A stretch of DNA of 64,000 bases from JAKPUX01 sp035353815. GTDB lineage: Bacteria; Zhuqueibacterota; Zhuqueibacteria; Residuimicrobiales; Residuimicrobiaceae. How positions within the stretch are numbered: position 1 is the stretch's first letter; each line of letters opens with the position of its first letter. The stretch covers positions 1 through 64,000 of the forward strand of contig DAOQAG010000006.1 in NCBI GenBank assembly GCA_035353815.1. The letters are read 5' to 3'. The notes beneath the pieces are model-generated. The model ran no database searches. It was not told the origin of the DNA and saw only the letters and a program-made list of their open reading frames with translations. The position numbers and the translations under genes are program-made. Of the stretch, positions 16,772-25,783 are shown piece by piece.

Positions 16772-19090
16772 CTAGTTCACGGTCAGCTGCAGCCGGATGA
16801 GATCCGCATCCTGCGACGAGTTGCCCACCATGATCTCGAACTCGCCCGGCTCCACTTTGTGCACCATATCCACGGCTGTAAAGGCAAGATCGTCCGGAGT
16901 GATCGCCAGGGCGACCGAGCGGGTCTCCCCGGGCGCCAGTTCGATCTTGCAGAAGCCGCGCAGCTCCTTGACCGGACGAGTGACCGAACTGAAGAGGTCG
17001 CGGATATACATCTGCACGACCTCGGTCCCGGCACGCTGGCCGGTATTGGTGACATCGACATGCAGGGTCGTGGATTCGCCCACGGCAATGATGCTTTTTT
17101 CAAGACGGGCGCGGCTGAAGGCGAAGGTGGTGTAACTCTTGCCAAACCCGAAGGGGTAGAGCGGCGAGATATCATCAAAAACATAGCCGCGCCGGGCGGA
17201 AGGCTTGTGGTTATAAAAGCAGGGGAGATGGCCCACCGAACGCGGGATGGTCACCGGCAGTTTGCCGCCGGGATTGTAATCGCCGAACAGCACATCGGCC
17301 ACAGCGTATCCGGTCTCCTGGCCGAGGTACCAGCATTCGAGAATGGCCGGAATCTCCCGGGAGATCGTCGTAATCGAATTGGGACGGCCGTTGAAGAGAA
17401 GCACGACGACCGGCTTGCCGGTGGCCTGGATGGCCTGCACCAGCTCGTTTTGCTGGCCAGGGAGATCGAGGCTGGTGCGGTCACCGAGATGGTTCTTCGC
17501 CCAGGCTTCGCGTGAGGTCTGCTCATTGCCACCCAACACCAGCAGCACCAGGTCCGCCTGACGTGCCACGGTCGCCGCCTCGGCAATCGCCTGACGGTTC
17601 TCCTCCGGGTCGGGCAGGACGATTTCATCCTGGTTCCAGGAGCCGCCGACGGTGAGCTTGCATCCCTCGCTGTAAAGGACGCGGGTCGTCTTGCCCACCT
17701 TTTCGATGATGCCTTCAAGGACTGAGCGGTAGTAATGGGGTTCGCCACTGTAACCGCCCAGCATTTTGCGGTCGGCATTGGGGCCGATGACCGCCATCGT
17801 CGCGATCCGCCCCGCATCGAGCGGCAAAAGATCGCCCTCGTTCTTCAGCAGGATCATGGTCTCCTGGGCGGCACGCAAGGCGAGGCCGCGCTCCCGCAGG
17901 AGCCGTTCTTCGTTGCGGATTTGCATAGGATCGACATAGGGATCGTCGAACAGACCCAGCTTGAACTTGTAATACAGCAGCGGGCGCACCAGGGCGTCGA
18001 TCTCCGCCTCGGCAAGACGGCCGGCATGGACAAGCTCGATCAGATGAGGATAACAATCCAGATCCGGCAGCTCGATGTTGACCCCGGCTTTCGCCGCCAG
18101 CAGGGCGGCTTCAAGCTTGTTTACGGCCACCCCGTGGCTGACGCTGATGGGATTTTCGTAAAGTTCGGTGATGGCGAAATAATCCGACACCAGCATGCCC
18201 GTATACCCCCACTCCTCGCGCAACACCTTTTTCAGGAGCCAGGTATTGGCGTGGGAGGGCAGACCATCGATCTCGTTGTAGGAGGGCATGATGGCTGCGG
18301 GCCGGGCCTTTTTGATGACCTGGCGGAAGGGATAGAAAAAGATATCGCGCAGCACGCGCTCGGAGATATTGGCCGGTCCGATATTGGAGCCTGATTCCGG
18401 CTCGCCATGACCGGTGAAATGCTTCAGGGTGGCGAGCATATGTTTTTTATCCCTGAACTCCCCATCTCCCTGGAATCCCTTGACGGCGGCGGTGCCGAGT
18501 TGGGCCGTCAGGTAGGGATCCTCGCCATAGGTCTCCTCGACGCGGCCCCAGCGCGGTTCGCGCACCACGTCCACAACGGGGGTCAGGGCCTGATGGGCGC
18601 CGCGGCTGCGGGCGGCTTCGGCTATGGCGCTGTAGATTTCTTCGACGATTTGGGGATTGAAGGTGGAGGCGAGACCGATGGGCTGGGGGTAGCTGGTGGC
18701 TTCTTTGGCAGCAAGGCCGTGAAGACACTCTTCGTGAAAAATGACCGGGATACCGAGGCGGGTGTGTTCGACGAACCATCGTTGCAGGGCGTTCGTCACT
18801 TCGACCGTCGCCTCGGGAGTGAGGCCGCCGTTGAGATCGCTTGGCCGGGTGATCTGCCCCATCCCGTGGCTACAAAGCTCCTCGAGCCCCTGCAGATTGA
18901 GCTCGGTGGTGTCGGGCTGGAGGATCCGGCTGCGCTGTTTCCACAGGGAAAGCATCTGCGCCACCTTCTCTTCAAGCGTCATTCGCGCGAGAAGATCGGC
19001 GACCCGCACCTCGATCGGCCGCTGTGGATTCTTATATTCAGGGGTAATGTCAACCGGATAGACGGGTGACACCATTTTGGAGCGGACCAT
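16772..19090 (-). CDS. Cytoplasmic GH3 beta-xylosidase/beta-glucosidase
   Basis: Hydrolyses beta-linked disaccharides and short oligosaccharides; in this context most likely xylobiose to xylose. 772 residues with no signal peptide. N-terminal GH3 barrel: EPRWGRVEETYGEDPYL (179-193), KHFTGHGEPESGSN, and the nucleophile Asp303 in GMLVSDYFAI. A C-terminal alpha/beta sandwich (MAVIGPNADRKMLGGYSG...) and an FnIII-like domain (VDVTNTGQRAGTEVVQMYIRDLFSSVTRPVKELRGF) complete the usual three-domain layout. It heads the operon with the GPH symporter. A TTGATT-17-TATATT promoter with a LacI-type operator at the transcription start lies 65-105 bp upstream. Beta-xylosidase versus beta-glucosidase cannot be settled from sequence alone. 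Confidence 0.92.
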   Translation of the reverse strand: MVRSKMVSPVYPVDITPEYKNPQRPIEVRVADLLARMTLEEKVAQMLSLWKQRSRILQPDTTELNLQGLEELCSHGMGQITRPSDLNGGLTPEATVEVTNALQRWFVEHTRLGIPVIFHEECLHGLAAKEATSYPQPIGLASTFNPQIVEEIYSAIAEAARSRGAHQALTPVVDVVREPRWGRVEETYGEDPYLTAQLGTAAVKGFQGDGEFRDKKHMLATLKHFTGHGEPESGSNIGPANISERVLRDIFFYPFRQVIKKARPAAIMPSYNEIDGLPSHANTWLLKKVLREEWGYTGMLVSDYFAITELYENPISVSHGVAVNKLEAALLAAKAGVNIELPDLDCYPHLIELVHAGRLAEAEIDALVRPLLYYKFKLGLFDDPYVDPMQIRNEERLLRERGLALRAAQETMILLKNEGDLLPLDAGRIATMAVIGPNADRKMLGGYSGEPHYYRSVLEGIIEKVGKTTRVLYSEGCKLTVGGSWNQDEIVLPDPEENRQAIAEAATVARQADLVLLVLGGNEQTSREAWAKNHLGDRTSLDLPGQQNELVQAIQATGKPVVVLLFNGRPNSITTISREIPAILECWYLGQETGYAVADVLFGDYNPGGKLPVTIPRSVGHLPCFYNHKPSARRGYVFDDISPLYPFGFGKSYTTFAFSRARLEKSIIAVGESTTLHVDVTNTGQRAGTEVVQMYIRDLFSSVTRPVKELRGFCKIELAPGETRSVALAITPDDLAFTAVDMVHKVEPGEFEIMVGNSSQDADLIRLQLTVN

Positions 19091-19152
19091 GGGGGAGGCC
19101 TCAATGCAGGGTGATGGGCGAGTATTGGATAATTAAATGGGTTTTGATTTTA

Positions 19153-19166
19153 TTGAACCGTTTCAA
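19153..19166. promoter_or_regulatory. LacI-type operator upstream of GH3-GPH operon
   Basis: TTGAACCGTTTCAA, a near-perfect palindrome centred on CG. On the minus strand it directly abuts the -10 box. The same motif occurs at 27053 and, with changes, at 27321 beside the lacI gene. Confidence 0.8.
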
Positions 19167-19194
19167 ATATAAACAGTACCTCTTACAAAATCAA
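19166..19194 (-). promoter_or_regulatory. Promoter of GH3-GPH operon
   Basis: On the minus strand TTGATT (19189-19194) and TATATT (19166-19171) with a 17-bp spacer, followed at once by the operator. Confidence 0.75.
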
Positions 19195-19237
19195 GAAAAA
19201 AATAAAATAATTTCAGCTAAACGCCCGGCTTGACGAA

Positions 19238-21457
19238 TTATTGGAGCAGGGTCAGACGCACGATCTGACGGCTCTCCTCACCTTCCAGCGTACAGAAATA
19301 GATGCCGGAAGCAAAGGAAGAAGCCTCCCAGAGCACCCGATGCTCCCCCGCCTCAAGTTGCTGGTCCAGCAACGTGGCAACGCACGCACCCTGCAGATTG
19401 TAAATCTTCACGCTGACCTTTCCGGCTCGGGCGAGGGCGAAGGGGATCGTCGTTCCGGTATTGAAGGGATTCGGATAATTCTGATGCAGCTGCAAGGAAA
19501 CAGGTGCAGCGGCATGCGCAACCACCCGGGTCGAAGCACCGACCCGCGCATAGCTCAGGCCGTCATACCAGGTGCGGACCCGATCGCCGCTGAGCGTAGT
19601 GGTCTGCCCGGCGGCGACCGCCTCATCATCCACGAATACCGTGATCCCGCCGCCCGCAGCCACCTGAATACGTCCGAGATAGGCCTGATAGAGAAAGACA
19701 TTGTTTTGGCCCGCGAGGACCAGCGCCCCGTCGTGTTCTCCGGCTTCCACCTGCCGGCAGGCCATGGAACGGAAGATCTGGAGGGCATTGGCGTCCACTC
19801 CCGCCTTGATGCGCCAATCCGCCGCCGGATTTCCCCAGAAATCAATCCAGACATCATAGGCGCCGGCCGCTACGGGCACCACCGTGGTTTTAAGGGCCGG
19901 GGCATTCTCCCCGTCCGCCTCGGCGGAAGTCAGCACATTGGATCCGTTGCCATAGCCGGTGCGCGTATGCCAGCGGCCGTCTGCGGCGCCCTGAGCGCCA
20001 TCAGGTCCGGTCGTCGCGAGGGCCGCGCCGGCGGCGGTGGTGGTATTGGCGGCGGTGGCATCAACATAATGCTTCGGCTGCACGATTTCATCCCGGCGTT
20101 CGATCAGCCCGACTACGGCAGCGTCAAAGCTCTGCGCCGAGGTATAGGTGCCGCGCCACCACAGCAGCGCGGTATGGACGCTGTCCCATGCCGGCACGAT
20201 CGGCCGGAAATTGTCGCGTACCGACTTCCAGGTCACCGGCGTCCACGACCAGCTCAGGCCGGCATCGGTGGTCGTGCCCTTAAAAATTTCACGGATCCCC
20301 AGTTCGGCATCATCGCGGGGATCGATCGGCGTGGAGATGTAGATCGTGTTGGGATCGTCCGGACAGAGCGCGGCCAGTCCGGTATAATCCGCTTCACTGC
20401 TATACATTTTAACCCCGGCCCGGCCCAGCCAGGTTGACCGCCAGCTCTTGCCGTCGTAGCGGCAATAGACAAAGGCATGGCCAGGATTGATGGCTGCATC
20501 GGAGCCGCTGTATTGATCGGTGCGCGCCGTTATAATAGTGGCGATGGTGCCGTCCGCATAGCGCACGACATCGGTATTCCAGCAGCGCTGCAGCTGGACC
20601 CCATGCAGGATAGTCCCGTTGGCGAAGACCCGGGTAAAATTCCGGAAGGTCGGGATCGCGGAGGAATCGTAGATGTCCGCGTCCGCCAGGGTGCCATCCG
20701 AGGCGAAGTCCTTGCCGCCCTGGATATAGCCGTGATAGATGCTGGTGAGGGTATCGCGCGGGTGCTGCTCGGTGAAGATAAAATCGATGCGATCGCGGCC
20801 GTTGCCCCAGTACTTGTAGTAGCCCTTGTTGTAGGTGTTGCTCGAGTTGGTGGTGAGCTGGCCGCCGAAGTGCCAGGTATCACCCTGATCATCGGAGTAG
20901 ATGAAATTGGGAGCGCGGTGATTGGCGCGGGCGAAGCAATAGAGACGGCTCTCCGCGGCCAGGTAACAGAGATTTGAATAAGCGATGGTATAATCCGTGC
21001 CGCCGGGGATGGTGGTCCAGTCAAAGCGCTTCTCACCGCCCCAAGCTGCGCCGTCAAAGAGCTGATAGCGGCTGTAGTATTTGTCGTAATGCTCGGCATA
21101 GACCGCCAGGACCTTGCCATCGGGCCGCGCGAACAGCGCCGGGGCATTGTGGTCGTCGGTATAGCTGGCCTTGTAGAGAGTGCGGCGCTGCAGAGCCCCG
21201 CTCTCGAGATCATAGACGACCGCCTCGACCCCGGCAGTACGGCCCGAACCGCCGGTGCCCGAGCTGCTTGCCACCGAGCCGAGCACCAGCCGGCCGCGGC
21301 CGGCGTCGACGATGGCACGTTCGTCCTGGTACCAGCACCAGGCGCCGTTGTCATTAAACTGGATCAGATTGCCGCGTACCAGATCGCGCGCTTCCTGGGC
21401 AAGAAGCGCAGTTGCGAAAAAAAGTACCCCGGCCATGACGAGACTGCGCAGAGGCAA
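19238..21457 (-). CDS. Secreted BNR_4-family beta-propeller with T9SS sorting domain, possible polysaccharide lyase
   Basis: A seven-bladed-propeller-type exported protein. The family mark is NDNGAWCWYQDERAIVD near the N-terminus, followed by HNAPALFARPDGKVLAVYAEH, NFIYSDDQGDTWH and GHAFVYCRYDGKSWR blades. BNR_4 proteins include ulvan-type polysaccharide lyases, so a lyase or uronate-binding role is possible but unproven. After residue ~470 come a sandwich-like module (AYDVWIDFWGNPAADWRIKAG...) and the sorting domain (LHQNYPNPFNTGTT...IVRLTLLQ). I chose a TTG start at 21457 because AAAGGAGA lies 7 nt before it and it yields a clean signal peptide (LPLRSLVMAGVLFFATALLA); an ATG at 21475 has no box. 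It starts 23 bp after the UroD-like gene, so they are co-transcribed. Confidence 0.82.
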   Translation of the reverse strand: MPLRSLVMAGVLFFATALLAQEARDLVRGNLIQFNDNGAWCWYQDERAIVDAGRGRLVLGSVASSSGTGGSGRTAGVEAVVYDLESGALQRRTLYKASYTDDHNAPALFARPDGKVLAVYAEHYDKYYSRYQLFDGAAWGGEKRFDWTTIPGGTDYTIAYSNLCYLAAESRLYCFARANHRAPNFIYSDDQGDTWHFGGQLTTNSSNTYNKGYYKYWGNGRDRIDFIFTEQHPRDTLTSIYHGYIQGGKDFASDGTLADADIYDSSAIPTFRNFTRVFANGTILHGVQLQRCWNTDVVRYADGTIATIITARTDQYSGSDAAINPGHAFVYCRYDGKSWRSTWLGRAGVKMYSSEADYTGLAALCPDDPNTIYISTPIDPRDDAELGIREIFKGTTTDAGLSWSWTPVTWKSVRDNFRPIVPAWDSVHTALLWWRGTYTSAQSFDAAVVGLIERRDEIVQPKHYVDATAANTTTAAGAALATTGPDGAQGAADGRWHTRTGYGNGSNVLTSAEADGENAPALKTTVVPVAAGAYDVWIDFWGNPAADWRIKAGVDANALQIFRSMACRQVEAGEHDGALVLAGQNNVFLYQAYLGRIQVAAGGGITVFVDDEAVAAGQTTTLSGDRVRTWYDGLSYARVGASTRVVAHAAAPVSLQLHQNYPNPFNTGTTIPFALARAGKVSVKIYNLQGACVATLLDQQLEAGEHRVLWEASSFASGIYFCTLEGEESRQIVRLTLLQ

Positions 21458-21480
21458 CGAACATCTCCTTTCCATCCAGA

Positions 21481-22503
21481 TCACTTGCAGCCGCGCAGGA
21501 ACGCGGCGATTTGGGCGGAGCTGACTCCGGGCGGCATGCCGCCGCCGCAGGAAAGCAGGATCCGGCTGCGGTCGCTCAATCCGGCCACAAGGGCCTGCGT
21601 GGCAGCGGTGATCACCGCCGGCGTGCCGGAAGCCAGGACATCCCGAGGCGGCAGGTTGCCGACGAGGGCTACCTGATGGCGGGTCAGATTCTGCAGCTCG
21701 TTGAGCGGAATATCGAATCCCATGTTGAAGAGGTTGACTCCCATCTCCGGCAAATAGGGGGCGGAAACCCGGCAGGGGGCATCATTATGGAGAAATTTGA
21801 CGGTGACCGGCAGGCTGTACAGCTCCTTGAAACAGGGCAAGCCGAAGGTGCGGAACTCGTTTTCGCCGATGAAGCCGATGATATCATCAAGCATGAAAAT
21901 GCCGTCGATGCTCGGAAAGGTCTCCATCTGCAGCTGCAGCCAGGACTTGAGGAAGGCGGTTATTTTTTGCAGCAGCTTTTCGACCTTCTCCGGCTCGAGC
22001 ATCATCGCCATGAGAAACTCGGTGGAGCCCATCAGATAGCTGGCGATGTTGAGGGGCCCGCGCGCCACGGCAAATCGGATTCTGTGCCCTGCGGCCTCAA
22101 TCGCCGGCCGGGCCAGTTGGAGCCGGTTCAGGACAAAGGGGAGCAATCCGTCGGTGGCGGGATTGGGCACCGGCAGATCGGCGATCTCGGCGGTGGACCG
22201 GATCACGCGGTGGGCGTGGGGGAACTCGTTGGCCGGGAAATAGGTGCGCGCGCCGAAGGCGGAGGGCTCGGTACACATGCCAAACTCCGACCAGAAGCCC
22301 GGCAGGAACAGGATTTCCGGAAACTCCGCGATCGCCTTGAGATTGGCCTTGAGCCAGAGCTCGTCATTGGTAAAATAATCGAGGATGCGGATGCCATACC
22401 AGTTCGGCAGCCAGGGGCAGTCGATGATGAAACCGGCGGGCAGCGGCTCGACCTGCTCGCCGCGGATGAGCTTGAGCAAGAGTTCCCATTGTGGATCGGT
22501 CAT
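21481..22503 (-). CDS. UroD/MtaA-superfamily methyltransferase-like protein
   Basis: 340-residue cytoplasmic protein of the uroporphyrinogen decarboxylase superfamily. It is not a haem enzyme by context: it lies between GH115 and a BNR_4 protein in a xylan operon. Recognisable parts are the barrel segments IDGIFMLDDIIGF and VTVKFLHNDAPCRV, where His239 (and Asp241) fall where MtaA-type corrinoid methyltransferases carry the H-x-C zinc ligands, and LLSCGGGMPPGVS with Cys319 at the position of their third ligand. The UroD N-terminal Arg-rich coproporphyrinogen site is absent. A role in removing methyl groups, for example from 4-O-methylglucuronate released by GH115, is an inference. AAAGG precedes the ATG by 9 nt. 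Confidence 0.75.
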   Translation of the reverse strand: MTDPQWELLLKLIRGEQVEPLPAGFIIDCPWLPNWYGIRILDYFTNDELWLKANLKAIAEFPEILFLPGFWSEFGMCTEPSAFGARTYFPANEFPHAHRVIRSTAEIADLPVPNPATDGLLPFVLNRLQLARPAIEAAGHRIRFAVARGPLNIASYLMGSTEFLMAMMLEPEKVEKLLQKITAFLKSWLQLQMETFPSIDGIFMLDDIIGFIGENEFRTFGLPCFKELYSLPVTVKFLHNDAPCRVSAPYLPEMGVNLFNMGFDIPLNELQNLTRHQVALVGNLPPRDVLASGTPAVITAATQALVAGLSDRSRILLSCGGGMPPGVSSAQIAAFLRGCK

Positions 22504-22614
22504 GATCTATACCTTTCACTGTTTTTTGGGCTCGTTATGTTGCAGACGGCCCCCCGGGCGCCATGCGATCGTGGCCGGATGCCGGCTGTGGCGCTTCGCC
22601 ACACCGGGCTTCGC

Positions 22615-25600
22615 TCAGGGCCGGCTTGGGCCGGCCTGATCGGGCGCATACAGGGTCTCGGGCGGGCCGAGATAGCTGGGCTGGGCACCGCTGGTCTCGA
22701 CCACCAGACGCTGGAGCACGACGCCGGGATCGACCGCCCAAAACCTGAGCACCTGTACTCCCGGCTCTTTGATCCGGTGGGTCGAGCTTGTCACGGCGAT
22801 GTTGTCCCGCACCCAACTTTCCCAATCCATCCCTGTGTGCATTTGGACCAGCTGCGGCGGTTCGTCGTTGCAGGAGACGGCATAACGCAGCCCGCCGCTG
22901 TTGTGAAAATCGAGTGTAGGCGACAGAAAGGCCTTGACGGTCACGGTGCCGCTGCTGAAGAGATAGAGACGGTATTCGAGACAGGGGAGGCTGTCCGGCA
23001 GTGGGCCGTTTGCTGCCGGCTGCTGCGGTGACGGTGCCGCAGCCCCGGATGCTTCCGCCCGTGTGGCGATGCCAGGATTTGTTGGAGCGGCGGTCGCTCG
23101 TCCGGGATCCGTAGGGTCCACTCGCGCGGTCACCGGAAAAATCGTCATAGCCGAAGCCGTGCGCCCCAGCCCGGGGATTTCTTCCCAGTGCATGTCGGCC
23201 GCATTCACGATGCGGGTATAGTGTGCGGCTTCAAGGACAGCACAGCCGTTGCTTTCGAGAAAAGCGCCGCGCAGGGCGCTCTCCGCGGTCGCCGGCTGGT
23301 GGATGGGCACGGTGACGGTCACGCGGCAGCCATCTGATCCGGTGAGGGTGAGGGGAATGCGGTGATGCCCGGCGGGGACCTTGCGCCAATCCACGCCGAT
23401 CAGAATCCGCTGCTCCGCGCCGACCGCCACTTCCCGGGCATCGACCTTCAGCCACTTTTTACCCGGGGCGAGGGTGCAGGTCAGCGGCGCCTGGCCGCGA
23501 TTAAAGATCTCAATCCAGCCGGAGGTCTTGATGCGGGGATCGAGTTCGGGGAGCACCGCCGCTTCCGCAGCCTGCGGCCACCATGACGCCGACCCTTCGA
23601 CCGCCACCCCCATCTCCGCCGCAGCGGGCACGCTGATCCGCTGCACGGCCGGCATGGCGTTTGCGTCGGGCTGCTGCCAGTAGGTATAGCCGATGTGGGT
23701 CTGGTCCATCATATGGCTCCACTTGCCCCCGGCCAGCTCGGTATTGTAGTAGCGGGTAATTCGTGCATCTTCGGCAAAGAGCGCCTCGGCCCGATCGGCC
23801 AGAGCATTGGTCCGGGCACGGCCCTGTTGTGCGTAGCGGCGGTTTTTCGCGACTGTTAAATAGAGCGCGTTAAGGTTGGCACAGGCGGTGACAGGGTGGA
23901 GGACGATCTGGTAAAAGGCATCGCGCTGCTCCGGCGCAAGCGCGTCGTACAGCTCCTGCGCCTTGCCGGCCAGCGCGGTGTACTCGGTCACCACGCGCTC
24001 CCATTCCTGATAGTTGCTCAGACTATAGGTGTCCGGCTCGAGCAGCTCGGGCTTGCGGCGGCTGTTGAACCGGGTGTAGGCCTCGAGCAGCGCGGCGATT
24101 TCGGTACTGTGTTCGGGACCGAACTGGCGGGCGGCCCATTCGCGGGTATATTCAGGCAGGCGCGAGGCCGGCCAGGCCTCCGGATCCCAGGCGTAATCGA
24201 GAAAGAACTCGGTCGGCAGCTCCATCGGCTTGATGTCGCCGACGTTGACGATCCAGACCTGCCGAACCCCCGATTCCCAGGCCAGATGCATTTGCTCCCA
24301 GACCCGCTCGATCTGATTGGTGTTGAGCCATTTGTAGTTGCGCGGCCCGCCGACATAGTCAAAATGGTAATAGATACCATATCCTCCCGGACGGGGAGGA
24401 TCGTCCGGCCGCGGCAGTTTGCGAAGGTTGCCCCAGTTGTCATCGCAGAGCAGCAAGGTGACATCTTCCGGCACGCGCATCCCCTTGTCGTAATACTCCT
24501 GCACCTCTTTGTACAGGGCCCAGACCTGCGGCGTCTCTTCCGCCGGCTTGCCGGTCTCCTCGGCAATGATGTGGCGCTGGTCGGCGACGATGCGCTCCAA
24601 CAGGGCGATGTTTGCCGCTTCGGTCATTGGCTCGTCCCCGTCGCCGCGCATGCCAATGGTCACGACACTTTCGTGGCGCCCCATGCGGCGGATGCCCTCG
24701 CGCCAGAATTTCTGCAGCACCTCCGAATTGGCCTCATAGTTCCAGGGCCCCTTGCCGAAGCGGGCCCATTCGGCATGAGCGCGCATCATCGGTTCGTGAT
24801 GCGAGGTGGCGATGACCACGCCATATTCGTCCGCCAGCACGGGATTGAGGGTGTCCTCGACGCAGAACATCCGGCCCCACATGGCCGGCCAGAGATAGTT
24901 GCCCTTCATGCGCAGGATGAGATCGAAGACGTGCGCGTACATCTTGTTGTTGAAGCCGCCGAATTTTTCAAAGGCCCAGCCGCTGAGCGCGGGGGCTTCA
25001 TCATTGATAAAAATGCCGCGGTATTTGACTTTAGGCTCGCCGAGGGTATGGCGGCCGGGCGTGACATAGAGGGCGTCGCGATGGCGGGGCGGCACGTCGC
25101 TCCAGTACTGCCAGGCCGAGATGCCGATCTGGCTGGAAAGGTCGTAGAGGCCATAGATGGTGCCGCGCTTGTCGCTGCCGGCGATGACCAGGGCACGGTT
25201 GACGCCGGGCAGGGGATTAGCGATGATCTGGATGACGAAAGTCTCCCATTTCCCCGCCAGATTCGCGGGATCGAGCCTGTGCTCGGCAACCAGCCGGTCG
25301 ATCAATGGACTCCGGCCGAGCGTGCCGGCCAAAACCATTTCGCCCCCTGCCGGCTGGATGTCGATGCAGAGCTCCGGCGCAGCGCCCGTCACCTTGCGCA
25401 GATCCTCGGCGACTTGATGCATCACCCGCAGGACTCCAGGGTGCTCAGCGCTGCTGGCCAGAAAGGACGCGCAGCGGCCCGACTCGGCCAGGCCGAAATC
25501 GCCGGGCTGTTTTTCAAAACGGATATAGGAGGGCGCGGCGGCAAGCGTCACGGCAAAAATGAAGAGGAGGAGCAGCGCACTGCAGGGATGCAAGCGCTCA

Positions 25601-25617
25601 GAGCGATGATGGATCAT
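22615..25617 (-). CDS. GH115 xylan alpha-1,2-(4-O-methyl)glucuronidase
   Basis: Removes glucuronic or 4-O-methylglucuronic acid side chains from xylan and its oligosaccharides. The start at 25617 (MIHHRSERLHPC...) follows GAGGT; the frame upstream to 25902 overlaps the GH8 gene and is spurious. 1000 residues with a signal peptide to about residue 28 (FIFAVTLAAA). Family segments: KRGTIYGLYDLSSQIGISAWQYWSDVPP, KYRGIFINDEAPALSGWA, MKGNYLWPAMWGRMF, GVVIATSHHEPMMR, TIGMRGDGDEPM and LLCDDNWGNLRKLP. The C-terminal quarter contains the usual sandwich and five-helix parts, with a Pro/Ala-rich insert (ATAAPTNPGIATRAEASGAAA). No sorting domain, so probably periplasmic. Second gene of the GH8 operon. 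Confidence 0.93.
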   Translation of the reverse strand: MIHHRSERLHPCSALLLLFIFAVTLAAAPSYIRFEKQPGDFGLAESGRCASFLASSAEHPGVLRVMHQVAEDLRKVTGAAPELCIDIQPAGGEMVLAGTLGRSPLIDRLVAEHRLDPANLAGKWETFVIQIIANPLPGVNRALVIAGSDKRGTIYGLYDLSSQIGISAWQYWSDVPPRHRDALYVTPGRHTLGEPKVKYRGIFINDEAPALSGWAFEKFGGFNNKMYAHVFDLILRMKGNYLWPAMWGRMFCVEDTLNPVLADEYGVVIATSHHEPMMRAHAEWARFGKGPWNYEANSEVLQKFWREGIRRMGRHESVVTIGMRGDGDEPMTEAANIALLERIVADQRHIIAEETGKPAEETPQVWALYKEVQEYYDKGMRVPEDVTLLLCDDNWGNLRKLPRPDDPPRPGGYGIYYHFDYVGGPRNYKWLNTNQIERVWEQMHLAWESGVRQVWIVNVGDIKPMELPTEFFLDYAWDPEAWPASRLPEYTREWAARQFGPEHSTEIAALLEAYTRFNSRRKPELLEPDTYSLSNYQEWERVVTEYTALAGKAQELYDALAPEQRDAFYQIVLHPVTACANLNALYLTVAKNRRYAQQGRARTNALADRAEALFAEDARITRYYNTELAGGKWSHMMDQTHIGYTYWQQPDANAMPAVQRISVPAAAEMGVAVEGSASWWPQAAEAAVLPELDPRIKTSGWIEIFNRGQAPLTCTLAPGKKWLKVDAREVAVGAEQRILIGVDWRKVPAGHHRIPLTLTGSDGCRVTVTVPIHQPATAESALRGAFLESNGCAVLEAAHYTRIVNAADMHWEEIPGLGRTASAMTIFPVTARVDPTDPGRATAAPTNPGIATRAEASGAAAPSPQQPAANGPLPDSLPCLEYRLYLFSSGTVTVKAFLSPTLDFHNSGGLRYAVSCNDEPPQLVQMHTGMDWESWVRDNIAVTSSTHRIKEPGVQVLRFWAVDPGVVLQRLVVETSGAQPSYLGPPETLYAPDQAGPSRP

Positions 25618-25783
25618 GCGCACCTCGAAGGTTGGATGTGGAAAAGCGGACAGGGCCATACGGGCCACCGCAGGGGCATGGCATATCCGCGGCGCAGTCC
25701 CCGGCCTGGCCGGGCAGAAGGGCCGCTGCCGTGCAGCCTGCTGCCGCTCGTAGCGCTGTGGAATGCCGAAGGAGGCGCAGCGT

